This document shows, piece after piece, positions 9,701-18,810 of a stretch of DNA of 64,000 bases (the stretch's first letter is position 1; each line of letters starts with the position of its first letter). This DNA comes from Pseudomonas benzenivorans (GTDB taxonomy: Bacteria > Pseudomonadota > Gammaproteobacteria > Pseudomonadales > Pseudomonadaceae): contig NZ_CP137892.1 of NCBI RefSeq assembly GCF_033547155.1, positions 620,001 through 684,000 of the forward strand, in the 5' to 3' direction. Below the pieces are notes generated by a model that worked only from the letters and a program-made list of their open reading frames with translations, was not told the origin of the DNA and made no database searches. The position numbers were made by a program, and so were the translations under genes.

Positions 9701-10822
9701 TCAGGCCAGCGCCAGGCGATTGCGCCCGGCGTCCTTGGCCAGGTAGAGCGCCGCGTCGACCCGCTTGAAGAAGGCCTCGGCGCTGTTGTCGAGCTCCGGG
9801 GCGAAGCAGCCGACGCCGAGGCTGGCGGTCAGCGGCAGGCTGTTGCCCTGCACTTTGAAGCCCTGGCGTGCCAGTTCCTGGCGAAAGCTCTCCGCCAGGA
9901 GCTTGGCCTGCTCCAGCGGGGTGTTGGGCATCAGCACGCCGAACTCCTCGCCGCCGAGGCGCAGCAGGGCGTCGCTCTCACGGCGGAACACCTGGCGCAT
10001 GCGTTCGGCGAAGGCGCTGAGGCAGGCATCGCCGCAGGCGTGGCCGTGTTCGTCGTTGATCCGCTTAAAGAAGTCGATGTCCAGCAGCACCAGGGACAGC
10101 GGCTCGTTCTGCCGGTGGGCGTTGGCCACCATCACCGGGAACAGGCTGTTGAACTGATAGCGGTTGCCCAACTGGGTCAGGCTGTCGGTGCGGCTGAGCT
10201 GTTCCAGGCTCTGCTGCTGCTCCAGCAGCTTGAGCTCCAGCTCCAGGTGACTTCGATAGATCTCGCGGTTGCGGCCAAGGGCGAAGACCAGGTAGCTGAG
10301 GTAGGCGAGCAGGGCGATAAAGTGTCCCCGTTGAGCCTGCCAGTCCAGGGCCAGGGCAAGCAGACCGGGCAGGTAGAGCAGGGGCAGCAGTAGCAGGGAC
10401 AGGTACCTGCGCATGGCCAGGTGGTACACGCTGGCGGTGCTGAAGGCGATGGTGGCCATCATGGCGATGACCCGCGAACCGGCGAAGTCCTCGTTGTACA
10501 GGGTCCAGCCCAGGGCCAGCCCCCAGCCCAGGGCGCCGAGCAGGATCAGGGTCCACTGGCGGTCGAGCCATAGCTGCAGGATCTGTCGGTTGTTCTGCGT
10601 CGGCAGGCGATGGGCCAGGCGCAGCAGCAGCAGCCCGCCGAAATAGGCGCAGCCGGCCAGGCCGAGGGCCAACTGCTCGCGCGGCTCGCCACTGATCAAC
10701 CACACGAGCAGCCAGGCAATCAGGTAGTAGATGCCGGCCAGTGTCGAGCGGGCACGAATGTCCTGGGCCTGGCGCCAGAGGGCGAAGGCCGCGGGGTCTT
10801 TGGGGAGCTCGCTGTGGGTCAT
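9701..10822 (-). CDS. Diguanylate cyclase with N-terminal membrane domain
   Basis: 373 residues from the preferred start. About six hydrophobic segments (~35-185) form an integral-membrane input domain. A short coiled coil (SHLELELKLLEQQQSLEQL) leads into a GGDEF domain with the active-site GGEEF. An RESD inhibitory-site motif (RxxD) precedes it by exactly five residues, so product inhibition by c-di-GMP is expected. It makes cyclic di-GMP from two GTP. Converges on the chemoreceptor gene. The start is uncertain: ATG 10822 opens directly on the conserved region, while an ATG at 10903 adds 27 poorly composed residues; neither has a strong Shine-Dalgarno. Confidence 0.9.
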   Translation of the reverse strand: MTHSELPKDPAAFALWRQAQDIRARSTLAGIYYLIAWLLVWLISGEPREQLALGLAGCAYFGGLLLLRLAHRLPTQNNRQILQLWLDRQWTLILLGALGWGLALGWTLYNEDFAGSRVIAMMATIAFSTASVYHLAMRRYLSLLLLPLLYLPGLLALALDWQAQRGHFIALLAYLSYLVFALGRNREIYRSHLELELKLLEQQQSLEQLSRTDSLTQLGNRYQFNSLFPVMVANAHRQNEPLSLVLLDIDFFKRINDEHGHACGDACLSAFAERMRQVFRRESDALLRLGGEEFGVLMPNTPLEQAKLLAESFRQELARQGFKVQGNSLPLTASLGVGCFAPELDNSAEAFFKRVDAALYLAKDAGRNRLALA

Positions 10823-10911
10823 GGCAAGGGATCGCAAAAACAGCCGAGTTAGAGCATAGCGTTTCTGCTGTGGGCGTTGCGCCAAATTGCCTGTTCGGCG
10901 CATTGGGGCTG

Positions 10912-10948
10912 CTGTCCCGGCCGAACCCGGAAGGCTCGGCCGGGACAG
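10912..10948 (-). terminator. Strong stem-loop after the universal stress protein gene
   Basis: A perfect 13-bp inverted repeat (CTGTCCCGGCCGA / TCGGCCGGGACAG) with an 11-nt loop starts 10 nt after the Usp stop. No T-run follows. It separates the SulP-Usp operon from the diguanylate cyclase gene on the same strand. Confidence 0.6.
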
Positions 10949-10957
10949 GGGGGCTCT

Positions 10958-11809
10958 TTAGCGCAGGATCAACAGCGGGCTGTCGCTGGAGCGCAGCAGG
11001 TGGCCGGTGGTGCTGCCGACCAGGAACTGGCGGATCCGCGAGTGGCCGTAGGCGCCCATCACCAGCAGGTCGATGCCGTGTTCGGCCTGGTAGGCGTGCA
11101 GGGTCGGCTCGACCTCGCCGGCGCGGATCGCCAGGCGGACCTCGCTGGCCGAGCCCTGCAGGGAGCGTTCGGCGGCCTTGAGCTGCTCCCAGGCATCGTT
11201 GGTGTCGGCGCCGACCATCACCAGATGGCAGGGCAGGCCCGCGAGCAGGGGGCTGGCGGCGAGCAGCTCGATGCCCTTGCGCGCGGTGGCGCTGCCGTCG
11301 AAGGCGAACATATAGCTCTGCGGCGCCTGGAATGCGCCGCAGCTGACCAGGATCGGTCGGGCCAGGGTGCGGATGGCGTTCTCCAGGTGGCTGCCGACCT
11401 GCTGGCCGAGGCTGGCGCTGGCCTCGCCCTGGCGGCCGATCACCAGCAGGCGGATGTCCTGCTGCAGCTCGGCCAGGCTGTCGACCAGCTCGCCATGGCG
11501 CTGGCGCAGCTGGGCATCGGCGATGCCGGCGGCCGCGGCGCGCGCCTTGGCCGCCTCGAGCATCAGGTGGCCCTGCTCCAGGGCCAGCTTGCTGCGTTTC
11601 TCGTCCAGCTCGGCCAGCTCTTCCAGCAGGTGTTCGCGGCTGCCCAGGCCGATGGTGCCGGACAGATCGCTGCGCTGCGGGTACTGCACCTGGTCCAGCA
11701 CATGCAGGAAGCTCAGCGGCGCGCCCAGGCGCTGGCTGGCCCAGGCGGCGTAGTCGCACACCGCCGGGGCGGCCGGGGAGGCGTCGATACAGGCCATTAC
11801 GTGGCTCAT
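10958..11809 (-). CDS. Tandem-domain universal stress protein
   Basis: 283 residues in two UspA domains (~1-145 and ~150-283). The second ends with the nucleotide-binding motif G-x2-G-x9-G-S (GAYGHSRIRQFLVGST). The first has a less regular version (GRQGEASASLGQQVGS). Such proteins bind ATP or AMP in the cytoplasm during stress or energy limitation. It lies 11 nt downstream of a SulP transporter gene, an arrangement found elsewhere, and is presumably co-transcribed with it. Confidence 0.9.
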   Translation of the reverse strand: MSHVMACIDASPAAPAVCDYAAWASQRLGAPLSFLHVLDQVQYPQRSDLSGTIGLGSREHLLEELAELDEKRSKLALEQGHLMLEAAKARAAAAGIADAQLRQRHGELVDSLAELQQDIRLLVIGRQGEASASLGQQVGSHLENAIRTLARPILVSCGAFQAPQSYMFAFDGSATARKGIELLAASPLLAGLPCHLVMVGADTNDAWEQLKAAERSLQGSASEVRLAIRAGEVEPTLHAYQAEHGIDLLVMGAYGHSRIRQFLVGSTTGHLLRSSDSPLLILR

Positions 11810-11820
11810 GGGGTTGCTCC

Positions 11821-13308
11821 TCAGTGGCCCATCAGGTTGTCGACGGCATCCGGCTTATCGTGCACGGCGAAGCGGTCGACGATGGTGGCGCTGGCCTGGT
11901 TGAGGCCCAGGACCTCGACTTCGGTGCCTTCGCGGCGCAGCTTGAGCACCACCTTGTCCAGGGACTCGACGGCGGTGATGTCCCAGAAGTGCGCACGCGA
12001 CAGGTCGATGCTGACCTTATCAAGGGCTTCCCTGAAGTCAAAGGCGCCGACGAACTTGCTGGCAGAGGCGAAGAACACCTGGCCCACCACCTTGTAACTG
12101 CGGCGGCGGCCGGCGGCGTCGATTTCGGAGTCGATGTACAGGAAGTGACCGATCTTGTTGGCGAAGAACAGCGCCGCCAGCAGCACGCCGACGAACACGC
12201 CGTAGGCCAGGTTGTGGGTATAGACGGTGACCGCCACCGTGGCCAGCATCACCAGATTGGTCGACAGCGGGAAGGTCCTGAGGTTGCGGATCGAGTCCCA
12301 GCTGAAGGTGCCGATCGACACCATGATCATCACCGCCACCAGCGCGGCCATGGGGATCTGGCTGACCCAGTCGCTGAGGAATACCACCATCAGCAGCAGC
12401 ACGGCGCCGGCCACCAGGGTCGACAGACGGCCGCGGCCGCCGGATTTCACGTTGATCACCGACTGGCCGATCATCGCGCAGCCGGCCATGCCGCCGAGCA
12501 GGCCGGAGGCGATGTTGGCCACGCCCTGGCCCTTGCACTCGCGGTTCTTGTCGCTGCCGGTGTCGGTCAGGTCGTCGAGGATGGTGGCGGTCATCATCGA
12601 TTCCAGCAGGCCGACCACGGCCAGGGCGGCGGCGTAGGGGAAGATGATCGCCAGGGTCTCGAAGGTCAGCGGCACCTCGGGCCAGAGGAATACCGGCAGG
12701 GTGTCCGGCAGCTCGCCCATGTCGCCGACGGTGCGGATGTCCAGGCCCATGAGCATGGCCACGGCGGTCATCGACAGGATGCACACCAAGGGAGAGGGAA
12801 TCACCTTGCCGACCCTGGGCACATAGGGGAACAGGTAGATGATGGCCAGGCCCGTGGCGGTCATGGCGTAGACGTGCCAGGTGACGTTGGTCAGTTCCGG
12901 CAGCTGGGCCATAAAGATCAGGATCGCCAGGGCGTTGACGAAGCCGGTGACCACCGAACGCGAGACGAAGCGCATCAGGCTGCCGAGCTTGAGGTAGCCG
13001 GCGCCGATCTGCAGCACCCCGGTGAGCAGGGTGGCGGCCAGGAGGTACTGCAGGCCGTGCTCCTTGACCAGGGTCACCATGACCAGGGCCATGGCCCCGG
13101 TGGCGGCGCTGATCATCCCCGGGCGGCCGCCGACGAAGGCGATCACCACGGCGATGCAGAAGGAGGCGTAGAGGCCGACCTTGGGATCGACCCCGGCGAT
13201 GATCGAGAAGGCGATGGCCTCCGGGATCAGCGCCAGGGCGACCACCAGGCCGGCGAGCACGTCGCCGCGGATGTTGAATAACCAGGTTTGTTTCAGGCTG
13301 TGCAGCAT
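11821..13308 (-). CDS. SulP-family inorganic anion transporter with STAS domain
   Basis: 495 residues. Ten or more membrane segments begin with [22 protein letters not shown], the SulP signature region. Further hallmarks are [18 protein letters not shown] and [20 protein letters not shown]. The C-terminal ~110 residues form a cytoplasmic STAS domain ([20 protein letters not shown]). Substrates in the family include sulfate, bicarbonate and dicarboxylates; none can be chosen here. Start at ATG 13308, with GGA 6 nt upstream; longer open frame upstream is not credible. First gene of an operon with the downstream Usp gene. Confidence 0.9.
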   Translation of the reverse strand: MLHSLKQTWLFNIRGDVLAGLVVALALIPEAIAFSIIAGVDPKVGLYASFCIAVVIAFVGGRPGMISAATGAMALVMVTLVKEHGLQYLLAATLLTGVLQIGAGYLKLGSLMRFVSRSVVTGFVNALAILIFMAQLPELTNVTWHVYAMTATGLAIIYLFPYVPRVGKVIPSPLVCILSMTAVAMLMGLDIRTVGDMGELPDTLPVFLWPEVPLTFETLAIIFPYAAALAVVGLLESMMTATILDDLTDTGSDKNRECKGQGVANIASGLLGGMAGCAMIGQSVINVKSGGRGRLSTLVAGAVLLLMVVFLSDWVSQIPMAALVAVMIMVSIGTFSWDSIRNLRTFPLSTNLVMLATVAVTVYTHNLAYGVFVGVLLAALFFANKIGHFLYIDSEIDAAGRRRSYKVVGQVFFASASKFVGAFDFREALDKVSIDLSRAHFWDITAVESLDKVVLKLRREGTEVEVLGLNQASATIVDRFAVHDKPDAVDNLMGH

Positions 13309-13541
13309 GGGCATTCCAGGGTGGTGATCGTGCGGGGCGGATCGAGGTTGACGACAAGGCAGCCGAGCGGCCCCTTGCCGTGGTGGATAGGGCAGTCGGG
13401 CGTCTGGGCGGGCTCCGTGGGTCGCAGGCCAGATGGCGACCGGCATAGAACCTTGGGCACAAAAAAGCCGCGTACCTTAGCACGCCAGGGGCCGGCCCGC
13501 ACTCGCCCGGCCTCGGCGGATCAGCTAGATGTCGGCGACGA

Positions 13542-13937
13542 TCAGCAGCCCGGCGCACTCGCCAAGGCTGAGTGGCGCCTCACGATAACTGACCCATCCG
13601 AGATGGTGAGGGCCATGCCCGGCTGGCCGGGTAGGCTCAATGCCCTCAGCTGCAGGGAGCCAAGGCGCGGACCGGCGAAGGCGGCGAAGAGGAAGAAGGC
13701 GCGAGCAGGTCGCCGCGTCAGTGCCACCAGCTCAAGCTCTTGGGCGCGGCGAGGCTGGGCGGCTCGCGCTGGGAGGGCCATGAGCTGCGCCAGGCGGCCG
13801 ACCAGGAAGGAGATCAGCGCGGCGCTGAGGGTGCCGGACACCTGCTTGGCCAATTGGCCGTTGGTGGCGGTTTTCCGCGGAAGGCAGGTGCCGGCGACGA
13901 AGGGGCGGGCGAGCAACCTCCAGATCGGGGCGGGCAT
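13542..13937 (-). CDS. Hypothetical protein, doubtful
   Basis: 131 residues with no recognised domain. The N-terminal half is Arg/Ala-rich; the C-terminal half (LQLRALSLPGQPGMALTISD) could form beta strands. AGGA lies 7 nt before the ATG. The competing plus-strand frames look worse, so if the segment is coding this is the best frame. It lies upstream of the SulP gene on the same strand with a ~230-nt gap. Composition leaves real doubt that it is translated. Confidence 0.35.
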   Translation of the reverse strand: MPAPIWRLLARPFVAGTCLPRKTATNGQLAKQVSGTLSAALISFLVGRLAQLMALPARAAQPRRAQELELVALTRRPARAFFLFAAFAGPRLGSLQLRALSLPGQPGMALTISDGSVIVRRHSALASAPGC

Positions 13938-14015
13938 TGCGGCATCCTACATCGGCAAGGGGCGAGGTTATGCCGCAATGTTTGTCTGGTTGGTCAGCTC
14001 TTCGACTCTAGGGCG

Positions 14016-14888
14016 TTAGGGCCACTGCATCTCGCCTTTGAGCACCTTGGCACTTAGTTCCAGGCTGCTGGCGTCGAGCAATGCCGGGTACTTGGCTTTC
14101 ATCGCCGCTATCAGGCTTTGGCTGTCCTTGGCTTTCGGCAGCTCGGCTTCCAGGGTGAGCAGGTAGTCGCGGGTGAAGCGCAGGTCATCCAGGTTCAGCT
14201 TGGGCTGGCCCAAGTAGTGGCTGGGGATCAGCATGGTCGGCTGCAGGGCTTCGAGCTGGTCGAGGGATTTGAGCCAGGACTGGCGCGCTTCAATGCTCTG
14301 GGCATCGGCAATCCAGGGATGAATGTTGGCGTAGGTGAGCACCCCGCCGACCACGGTTTTGATGCTGGGGATCCACAGGCTGGTGTGCTTGGGGTCGTGG
14401 CCGATCAACTGCAGGCGTTGCCCTTCCAGGGTCAGGCTATCGCCTTGTAGGGCTTGCGGCACCAGGGTGCGCTGCGGCGCACTGTCCTTGAGGATCGGCC
14501 CCCAGTACGCCAGCTTGGGCGCGCGGGTTCTCTCGATATAGGCGACGGTTTCTGGCGTTGCCAGCACCTTGGCCTCGGGGTAGGCGCGGGTCAGGGTGTC
14601 GAGGCCGAAGTAAAAATCCGGATCTCCGTGGCTGATAAAGATGGTGGTCAGGGTTTTACCGCTGGCCTGGATACGCTCGACCAGTTGCTGGGCTTCGCGG
14701 TTGGAGAACTGCGCGTCGATCAACATCACTTCGCGCTCGCCGCTGATCAGCGTCGAAGTAACCGGGAAAATGGCGCTTTCGCCTGGGTTGTACACCTCGA
14801 CGCTGAGCGGTTGCGCCAGGGCGGCGCTGGCGCCGGCGAGCAAGACGGCGCCAGCTGCAAGCTGGCGAACGATATGGGTAATGGACAT
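14016..14888 (-). CDS. Secreted MBL-fold hydrolase-like protein with altered metal-site motif
   Basis: 290 residues with a signal peptide (cleavage near ALAQ, ~26). The metallo-beta-lactamase fold shows VMLIDAQFS, then SHGDPDFYFG where typical members have HxHxDH, a later IPSHYLG, and PSIKTVVGG. The second and last histidines of the metal motif are Asp and Phe, a variant I believe is shared by a periplasmic subfamily of Pseudomonas MBL proteins. It may bind a different metal set or have changed chemistry. GGAGG lies 5 nt before the ATG. It is divergent from a LysR regulator 99 nt away, which probably controls it. Confidence 0.82.
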   Translation of the reverse strand: MSITHIVRQLAAGAVLLAGASAALAQPLSVEVYNPGESAIFPVTSTLISGEREVMLIDAQFSNREAQQLVERIQASGKTLTTIFISHGDPDFYFGLDTLTRAYPEAKVLATPETVAYIERTRAPKLAYWGPILKDSAPQRTLVPQALQGDSLTLEGQRLQLIGHDPKHTSLWIPSIKTVVGGVLTYANIHPWIADAQSIEARQSWLKSLDQLEALQPTMLIPSHYLGQPKLNLDDLRFTRDYLLTLEAELPKAKDSQSLIAAMKAKYPALLDASSLELSAKVLKGEMQWP

Positions 14889-14987
14889 GTGGACCTCCGT
14901 TTAAGTGGTGGGAGGAATGTTAGTTGCTTTAATTGGTGCAAAAACCCCCTTAAACTGCGCATGTTTATTGCGTATATCGAGCGAATA
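14889..14987. promoter_or_regulatory. Divergent promoter between MBL gene and LysR regulator
   Basis: A 99-nt AT-richer spacer between two divergent genes, the usual place for LysR-type T-N11-A operators. Candidate dyad-like sequence is TTAGTTGCTTTAATTGGTGCAA (from ~14918). The site assignment is inference from layout. Confidence 0.45.
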
Positions 14988-15887
14988 ATGGATCGGCTGA
15001 CGGCAACCCGGGTATTTGTCGAAGTGGTGGACAGGGGCAGCCAAACGGCGGCGGGCGAGGCGCTGGAGATGTCGCGGGCGATGGTTTCGCGCTACCTCGC
15101 CGAGCTGGAAGCCTGGGTCGGCGCGCGTCTGTTGCACCGCAGTACGCGCAAACTGAGCCTGACCGGTATCGGTGAGCAGCTGTTGCCGCAGTGTCGGGAA
15201 ATGCTCGCGGTGGCCGAAACCATGCAGGGCATCAGTTCGGGCAGCGATATCGCCCCGCGCGGCAACCTGCGTATCGCCTGCAGCCAATCCTTCGCCCAGG
15301 CCTGGCTGGTGCACCAGCTCAACGCATTCATCGGCCTGTACCCCCAGGTCGGTTTCGATCTGCTGATTGATAGCCAGGCGGTGAACCTGGTCGAGGCGCG
15401 GGTCGACTTGGCGCTGCGCATCACCAATCAACTCGATCCCAATCTGATCGCCCGCAAACTCGCGGTATGCCGCTCGGCGGTGTGCGCCACGCCGGTCTAT
15501 CTCAAGCGCCATGGCATGCCGCAGCGGCCTGAGGATCTGACGCAGCACAATTGCCTGAGCTACGCCTATTTCGGCCGCAGCATCTGGGAGTTCCAGCGTG
15601 ACGGCGAACCCTTCGCCGTCTCCGTCAGCGGCAACTTCAGCGCCAACGAGTCCATGGTGCTGCTCGAGGCCACCTTGGCCGATGCCGGTATCAGTATGCA
15701 GCCGCTGTACTCGGTCGCCGGGCTACTGCGTTCCGGGACGCTGGTGCGGCTGCTGCCCGAGTACCAACCCCAGGAGCTGGGCATCCATGCGCTCTATGGC
15801 ACCCGCCGGCAGATGCCGCCGGCGCTGCGCGCCTTGCTGGATTTTTTGCTTGAGCGGTTTGCCGAGCAGCCGGATTGGGACCGCTGA
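14988..15887 (+). CDS. LysR-family transcriptional regulator
   Basis: 299 residues starting MDRLTATRVFVEVVDRGSQ, with a winged helix-turn-helix (MSRAMVSRYLAELEAWVGA, LLHRSTRKLSLTGIG) and a LysR substrate-binding domain from ~90. It is divergent from the MBL-fold gene, so local control of that gene is the simplest reading. ATG 14961 would add nine residues; ATG 14988 is preferred because it opens on the conserved MDRLTA-type start. Inducer unknown. Confidence 0.9.
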   Translation: MDRLTATRVFVEVVDRGSQTAAGEALEMSRAMVSRYLAELEAWVGARLLHRSTRKLSLTGIGEQLLPQCREMLAVAETMQGISSGSDIAPRGNLRIACSQSFAQAWLVHQLNAFIGLYPQVGFDLLIDSQAVNLVEARVDLALRITNQLDPNLIARKLAVCRSAVCATPVYLKRHGMPQRPEDLTQHNCLSYAYFGRSIWEFQRDGEPFAVSVSGNFSANESMVLLEATLADAGISMQPLYSVAGLLRSGTLVRLLPEYQPQELGIHALYGTRRQMPPALRALLDFLLERFAEQPDWDR

Positions 15888-15891
15888 GTAA

Positions 15892-16380
15892 TTACAGCGC
15901 TTTATCGAACTGCAGCAGCGCCACCCGGCCGCCGTGCGGATCCCGACGCTCGACCAGCCCGCTGACTCGGTAGCCGAGCCTAGGGTAGAGCAGCAGACCA
16001 GCGCTGTTGGCGTTGAAGCAGGACACGCGCATGCGCTTGGCCTTGAAGTGTTCGCGGGCCAGGCCTTCCATCACCGCCACCAGGTACTGGGCCACGCCCT
16101 GGCCGCGGGCCCAGGGCGCCACCAGCAGATTGCCCAGGGCGCAGAAGTCGCCGTGCTGCCATTGGTAGAAGTTGGCGAAGCCGGCGACCCGCTCGCCGAG
16201 CAGGGCCACGGTGCTGTCACGCCGCTCGGCCATGGCCGCGGCCAACTGGGCGACGCTCAGCGGCCAGTCGGCTTTCGGATAGGCGAAGAACAGTTCCAAG
16301 GCGTTCTGGGGGAAGGCGACCACCTCGGCCAGGTCGGCGGCGCAGGCCGGGCGGTGGTCGAGGGCAGGGGATGGCGGCAT
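15892..16380 (-). CDS. GNAT-family N-acetyltransferase
   Basis: 162 residues. The acetyl-CoA motif A is LGNLLVAPWARGQGVAQYLV (RGQGVA pyrophosphate loop), followed by motif B around VSCFNANSAGLLLYPRLGY. Acceptor unknown. Start at ATG 16380, with AGGAG 8 nt upstream. It converges on the LysR gene, with 4 nt between stops. Confidence 0.88.
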   Translation of the reverse strand: MPPSPALDHRPACAADLAEVVAFPQNALELFFAYPKADWPLSVAQLAAAMAERRDSTVALLGERVAGFANFYQWQHGDFCALGNLLVAPWARGQGVAQYLVAVMEGLAREHFKAKRMRVSCFNANSAGLLLYPRLGYRVSGLVERRDPHGGRVALLQFDKAL

Positions 16381-16467
16381 CGCTGGGGCTCCTGTGCGCA
16401 GGGACCCCATTCATAGCAGCGCCGCGCCCGCTTGTCGCGCCGGCGGCGTGGATGCGCGGCCCGGGTC

Positions 16468-17025
16468 TCAGTGCGGCGGGTACTGGCCGAGCACCTCGGC
16501 CACCGTCCGGCGTAGCGCCGCGGCGCGCTCGGCCGGGCTGGGCGAACCTTCGCCCAGACTCTGCGCCGCGCTGCCGCGCCACACCAGCCGGCCGTCGCGG
16601 CCGTCGAACAGGTCGATCTGCAGGGTGCCGACCCGATAGTCGAGGGTGCGTGTCTCGACATAGCCCGGGCCGCCCCAGAAACCGCCCCAGTGGCCGTGCC
16701 AGGCGCCGCCGTAGTGGGTGCTGATCTGTTGCTGGCGCTGGTCGACTATCAGCCAGGTCTGCACCCGCAGGTCGCCGGTCGTGCCAGCGGCCGCCTGGCG
16801 CAGGCCGCGTTGTTCGAGTTGCGCGGCGATGGCGGCGCGCAGGCGCTGTTCGGTGAGATCGCTGTCGAGCCTGGGGTCGTCGGGCCGGTAGCGCACCGCC
16901 GGTTCCTGCCAGCTCCAGCTGCGGTAGGCGGCGAAGTCGCGGTTCGGGTCGAAGTCGCGGTCCAGGCGGCTGGTCTGGCAGGCCGCCAGCAGCAGGGCGA
17001 GCGACAACAGCAGGTACGGACGCAT
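16468..17025 (-). CDS. DUF4136 lipoprotein (second of a tandem pair)
   Basis: 185 residues with a lipobox (LALLLAAC, Cys ~16). DUF4136 features: DFAAYRSWSWQE, a pseudo-repeat LRAAIAAQLEQRGLRQA, and a C-terminal IDLFDGRDGRLVWRGSA strand pair. GGAGG lies 7 nt before the ATG. It follows a second DUF4136 gene by 12 nt; shared motifs (YRxWSWQE, DGRxVWxG) show they are paralogues from tandem duplication. Such lipoproteins are thought to sit in the outer membrane; function unknown. Confidence 0.85.
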   Translation of the reverse strand: MRPYLLLSLALLLAACQTSRLDRDFDPNRDFAAYRSWSWQEPAVRYRPDDPRLDSDLTEQRLRAAIAAQLEQRGLRQAAAGTTGDLRVQTWLIVDQRQQQISTHYGGAWHGHWGGFWGGPGYVETRTLDYRVGTLQIDLFDGRDGRLVWRGSAAQSLGEGSPSPAERAAALRRTVAEVLGQYPPH

Positions 17026-17037
17026 AAGCGAACCTCC

Positions 17038-17637
17038 TCAGGCCGGTGGATAACCCTGCAGGGCGCGCCGGCAGGCGGCGCGCAGGGCGTCGGCGCGTTC
17101 GGCCTGGCTGCCCGCGCTGGGCAATTCGGCGCGGCCTTGCCACACCGGCTGGCCGTCGCGGGCATCGACCAGGGTGATGTCGAGCACCAGCACCTCGATC
17201 TGGTAGGCGCGCTCCACGGGCATGCGGCCCCAGTAACCGGGGTAGTCGGCGTAGTAGCCGCGCCCGTAATAGCCCTCATAGCGGTCGATGACCTGGCGGA
17301 TGCGTTGCTCCCGGCGCAACTCGACACCGACCTCGAGGTCGGCGGCCGCGTCGCCACGGGCCGGGCGCAGGCCGCGCTGGTCGAGGGCGTTGCTCAGGGC
17401 CTCCTGCAGCAGCTCGGCACTGGCCCAGGCGCTGGCGGCCGGCGGGCGGCCCTCCTGCCAGCTCCAGTTGCGGTAACGGGCGTAATCGCGCGGGGCTGCC
17501 GGATAGGCGCTGAGATCCAGCTGCTGGGCGGCCTGCGCCGGGGCCGGCGGCAGCGGCAGGGACTGCGCGCGGTAAGGATTGGCGCCCTGGCAGGCGGCCA
17601 GCAGCAGGCACGGCAGCAGTATGGCTAAGCCCTTCAT
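17038..17637 (-). CDS. DUF4136 lipoprotein (first of a tandem pair)
   Basis: 199 residues, lipoprotein signal [16 protein letters not shown] (Cys16). It has the same core as its neighbour ([29 protein letters not shown]) plus a Tyr/Gly-rich insert ([18 protein letters not shown]). AGGGAGG precedes ATG 17637. It lies 10 nt after the stop of cmoM and 12 nt before the second DUF4136 gene, so all may be co-transcribed. Confidence 0.85.
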   Translation of the reverse strand: MKGLAILLPCLLLAACQGANPYRAQSLPLPPAPAQAAQQLDLSAYPAAPRDYARYRNWSWQEGRPPAASAWASAELLQEALSNALDQRGLRPARGDAAADLEVGVELRREQRIRQVIDRYEGYYGRGYYADYPGYWGRMPVERAYQIEVLVLDITLVDARDGQPVWQGRAELPSAGSQAERADALRAACRRALQGYPPA

Positions 17638-17647
17638 CGTCCCTCCC

Positions 17648-18397
17648 TCAGCGGGGGCGGCAGACCCAGTGCAGGTAGCGGCCCAGGCCGGCGAAGCTGG
17701 GGTGGCGGCGGTAGGCCAGTTCCATCTCCAGCAGGTCGATCGGCTCGGCCTTGGCCTGGAATTCCGGGGCCATGTAGTCGTGGAAGACCCGCACGCCACT
17801 CTGACTTTCGACCCGCCAGAGTGCGTCGAGTTGCGTCGCCAGCTCGCGCGGGTCCAGGGGCCGTTGCGGCGTCAGGCTGCGCTTCTCGCCGGCGAACTCG
17901 GCCTTGCGCAGCTTGCGGAAGTGGCCCTTGAGCAGGTTGCGGTAGATCAGCGCGTCCTTGTTGTAGAACGCCAGCGACAGCCAGCCGCCCGGCGCCGTGA
18001 GCTGGTGCAGCACCGGCAATATGGCCTGGGGCTCGGCCAGCCATTCCAGCACCGCATGGCAGACCACCAGATCGAAGGGCTGGTTGAGCTGGCCGAGCAG
18101 ATCCTGCCAGGGCGCCTGGATGAAGGTGGCCGGCTGGCCGGCGCCGGCGAAGCGCGCGCGGGCCCCATCGAGCATCGGCGCGGCCGGTTCGGCCAGGGTC
18201 ACCAGGTGACCGCGGCCGGCCAGCCACAGCGCCATGTGGCCGAGGCCGGCGCCGATATCCAGCACGCGCAGCGGGCGGTCCGGCAGGGCCTCGGCCAGGT
18301 CGGCCTGGAGCACCGCGAGGCGGATCGCGCCCTTGGCGCCGCCGTAGATCTTCTCGGCGAAGCGCGTGGCCAGCTCGTCGAAGTGGCGGTCCTTCAT
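17648..18397 (-). CDS. cmoM: tRNA 5-carboxymethoxyuridine methyltransferase
   Basis: 249 residues, class I SAM methyltransferase. Motif I is [28 protein letters not shown] and [20 protein letters not shown] are typical of CmoM (formerly SmtA). CmoM methylates cmo5U34 to mcmo5U in several tRNAs in the cytoplasm, helping decoding of G-ending codons. Its start overlaps the stop of the upstream MazG-like gene by 4 nt (ATGA), so the two are translationally coupled. Confidence 0.82.
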   Translation of the reverse strand: MKDRHFDELATRFAEKIYGGAKGAIRLAVLQADLAEALPDRPLRVLDIGAGLGHMALWLAGRGHLVTLAEPAAPMLDGARARFAGAGQPATFIQAPWQDLLGQLNQPFDLVVCHAVLEWLAEPQAILPVLHQLTAPGGWLSLAFYNKDALIYRNLLKGHFRKLRKAEFAGEKRSLTPQRPLDPRELATQLDALWRVESQSGVRVFHDYMAPEFQAKAEPIDLLEMELAYRRHPSFAGLGRYLHWVCRPR

Positions 18398-18699
18398 GGG
18401 GCGAAGCGTCGTTCGCTGTCGGCCAGCTTGGCGCGCACCGCCTGCTCCAGGTCGATGCCCAGCTCGCTGCACAGCAAGAGCAGATAGAGGACGATGTCGC
18501 CGACCTCCTGGCCGGCGTGCGCCAGCTGCGCGGGGGCGAGCTGGCGCGACTGTGCCTCGCTGAGCCACTGGAAGATCTCCACCAGCTCGGCCATCTCCAC
18601 GCTGGCGGCCATGGCCAGGTTCTTCGGGCTGTGGAATTGCCGCCAGTCGTTGCGGTCGCGGATGGCGTGCAGGCGGGCGGTGAGTTCGGCGAGGTCCAT
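18394..18699 (-). CDS. MazG-like nucleotide pyrophosphohydrolase
   Basis: 101 residues of the compact all-alpha NTP pyrophosphatase fold. The metal site EMAE (35-38) and EVGD (65-68) matches the ExxE...ExxD motif of dCTPase/RS21-C6-type enzymes. It probably hydrolyses non-canonical or excess dNTPs to NMP and pyrophosphate. It overlaps cmoM by 4 nt and is the first gene of that operon. Confidence 0.85.
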   Translation of the reverse strand: MDLAELTARLHAIRDRNDWRQFHSPKNLAMAASVEMAELVEIFQWLSEAQSRQLAPAQLAHAGQEVGDIVLYLLLLCSELGIDLEQAVRAKLADSERRFAP

Positions 18700-18810
18700 G
18701 GGGCTCCGGCGGTGACGGTCGGCTGGAGGCGCATTGTTTCATGGCCTCCCGACCGCTGCCAGAGCCCTGCCCGGGGCCGCGGACGGCTCCGGGTGTCCGG
18801 CGTTGCAGCC

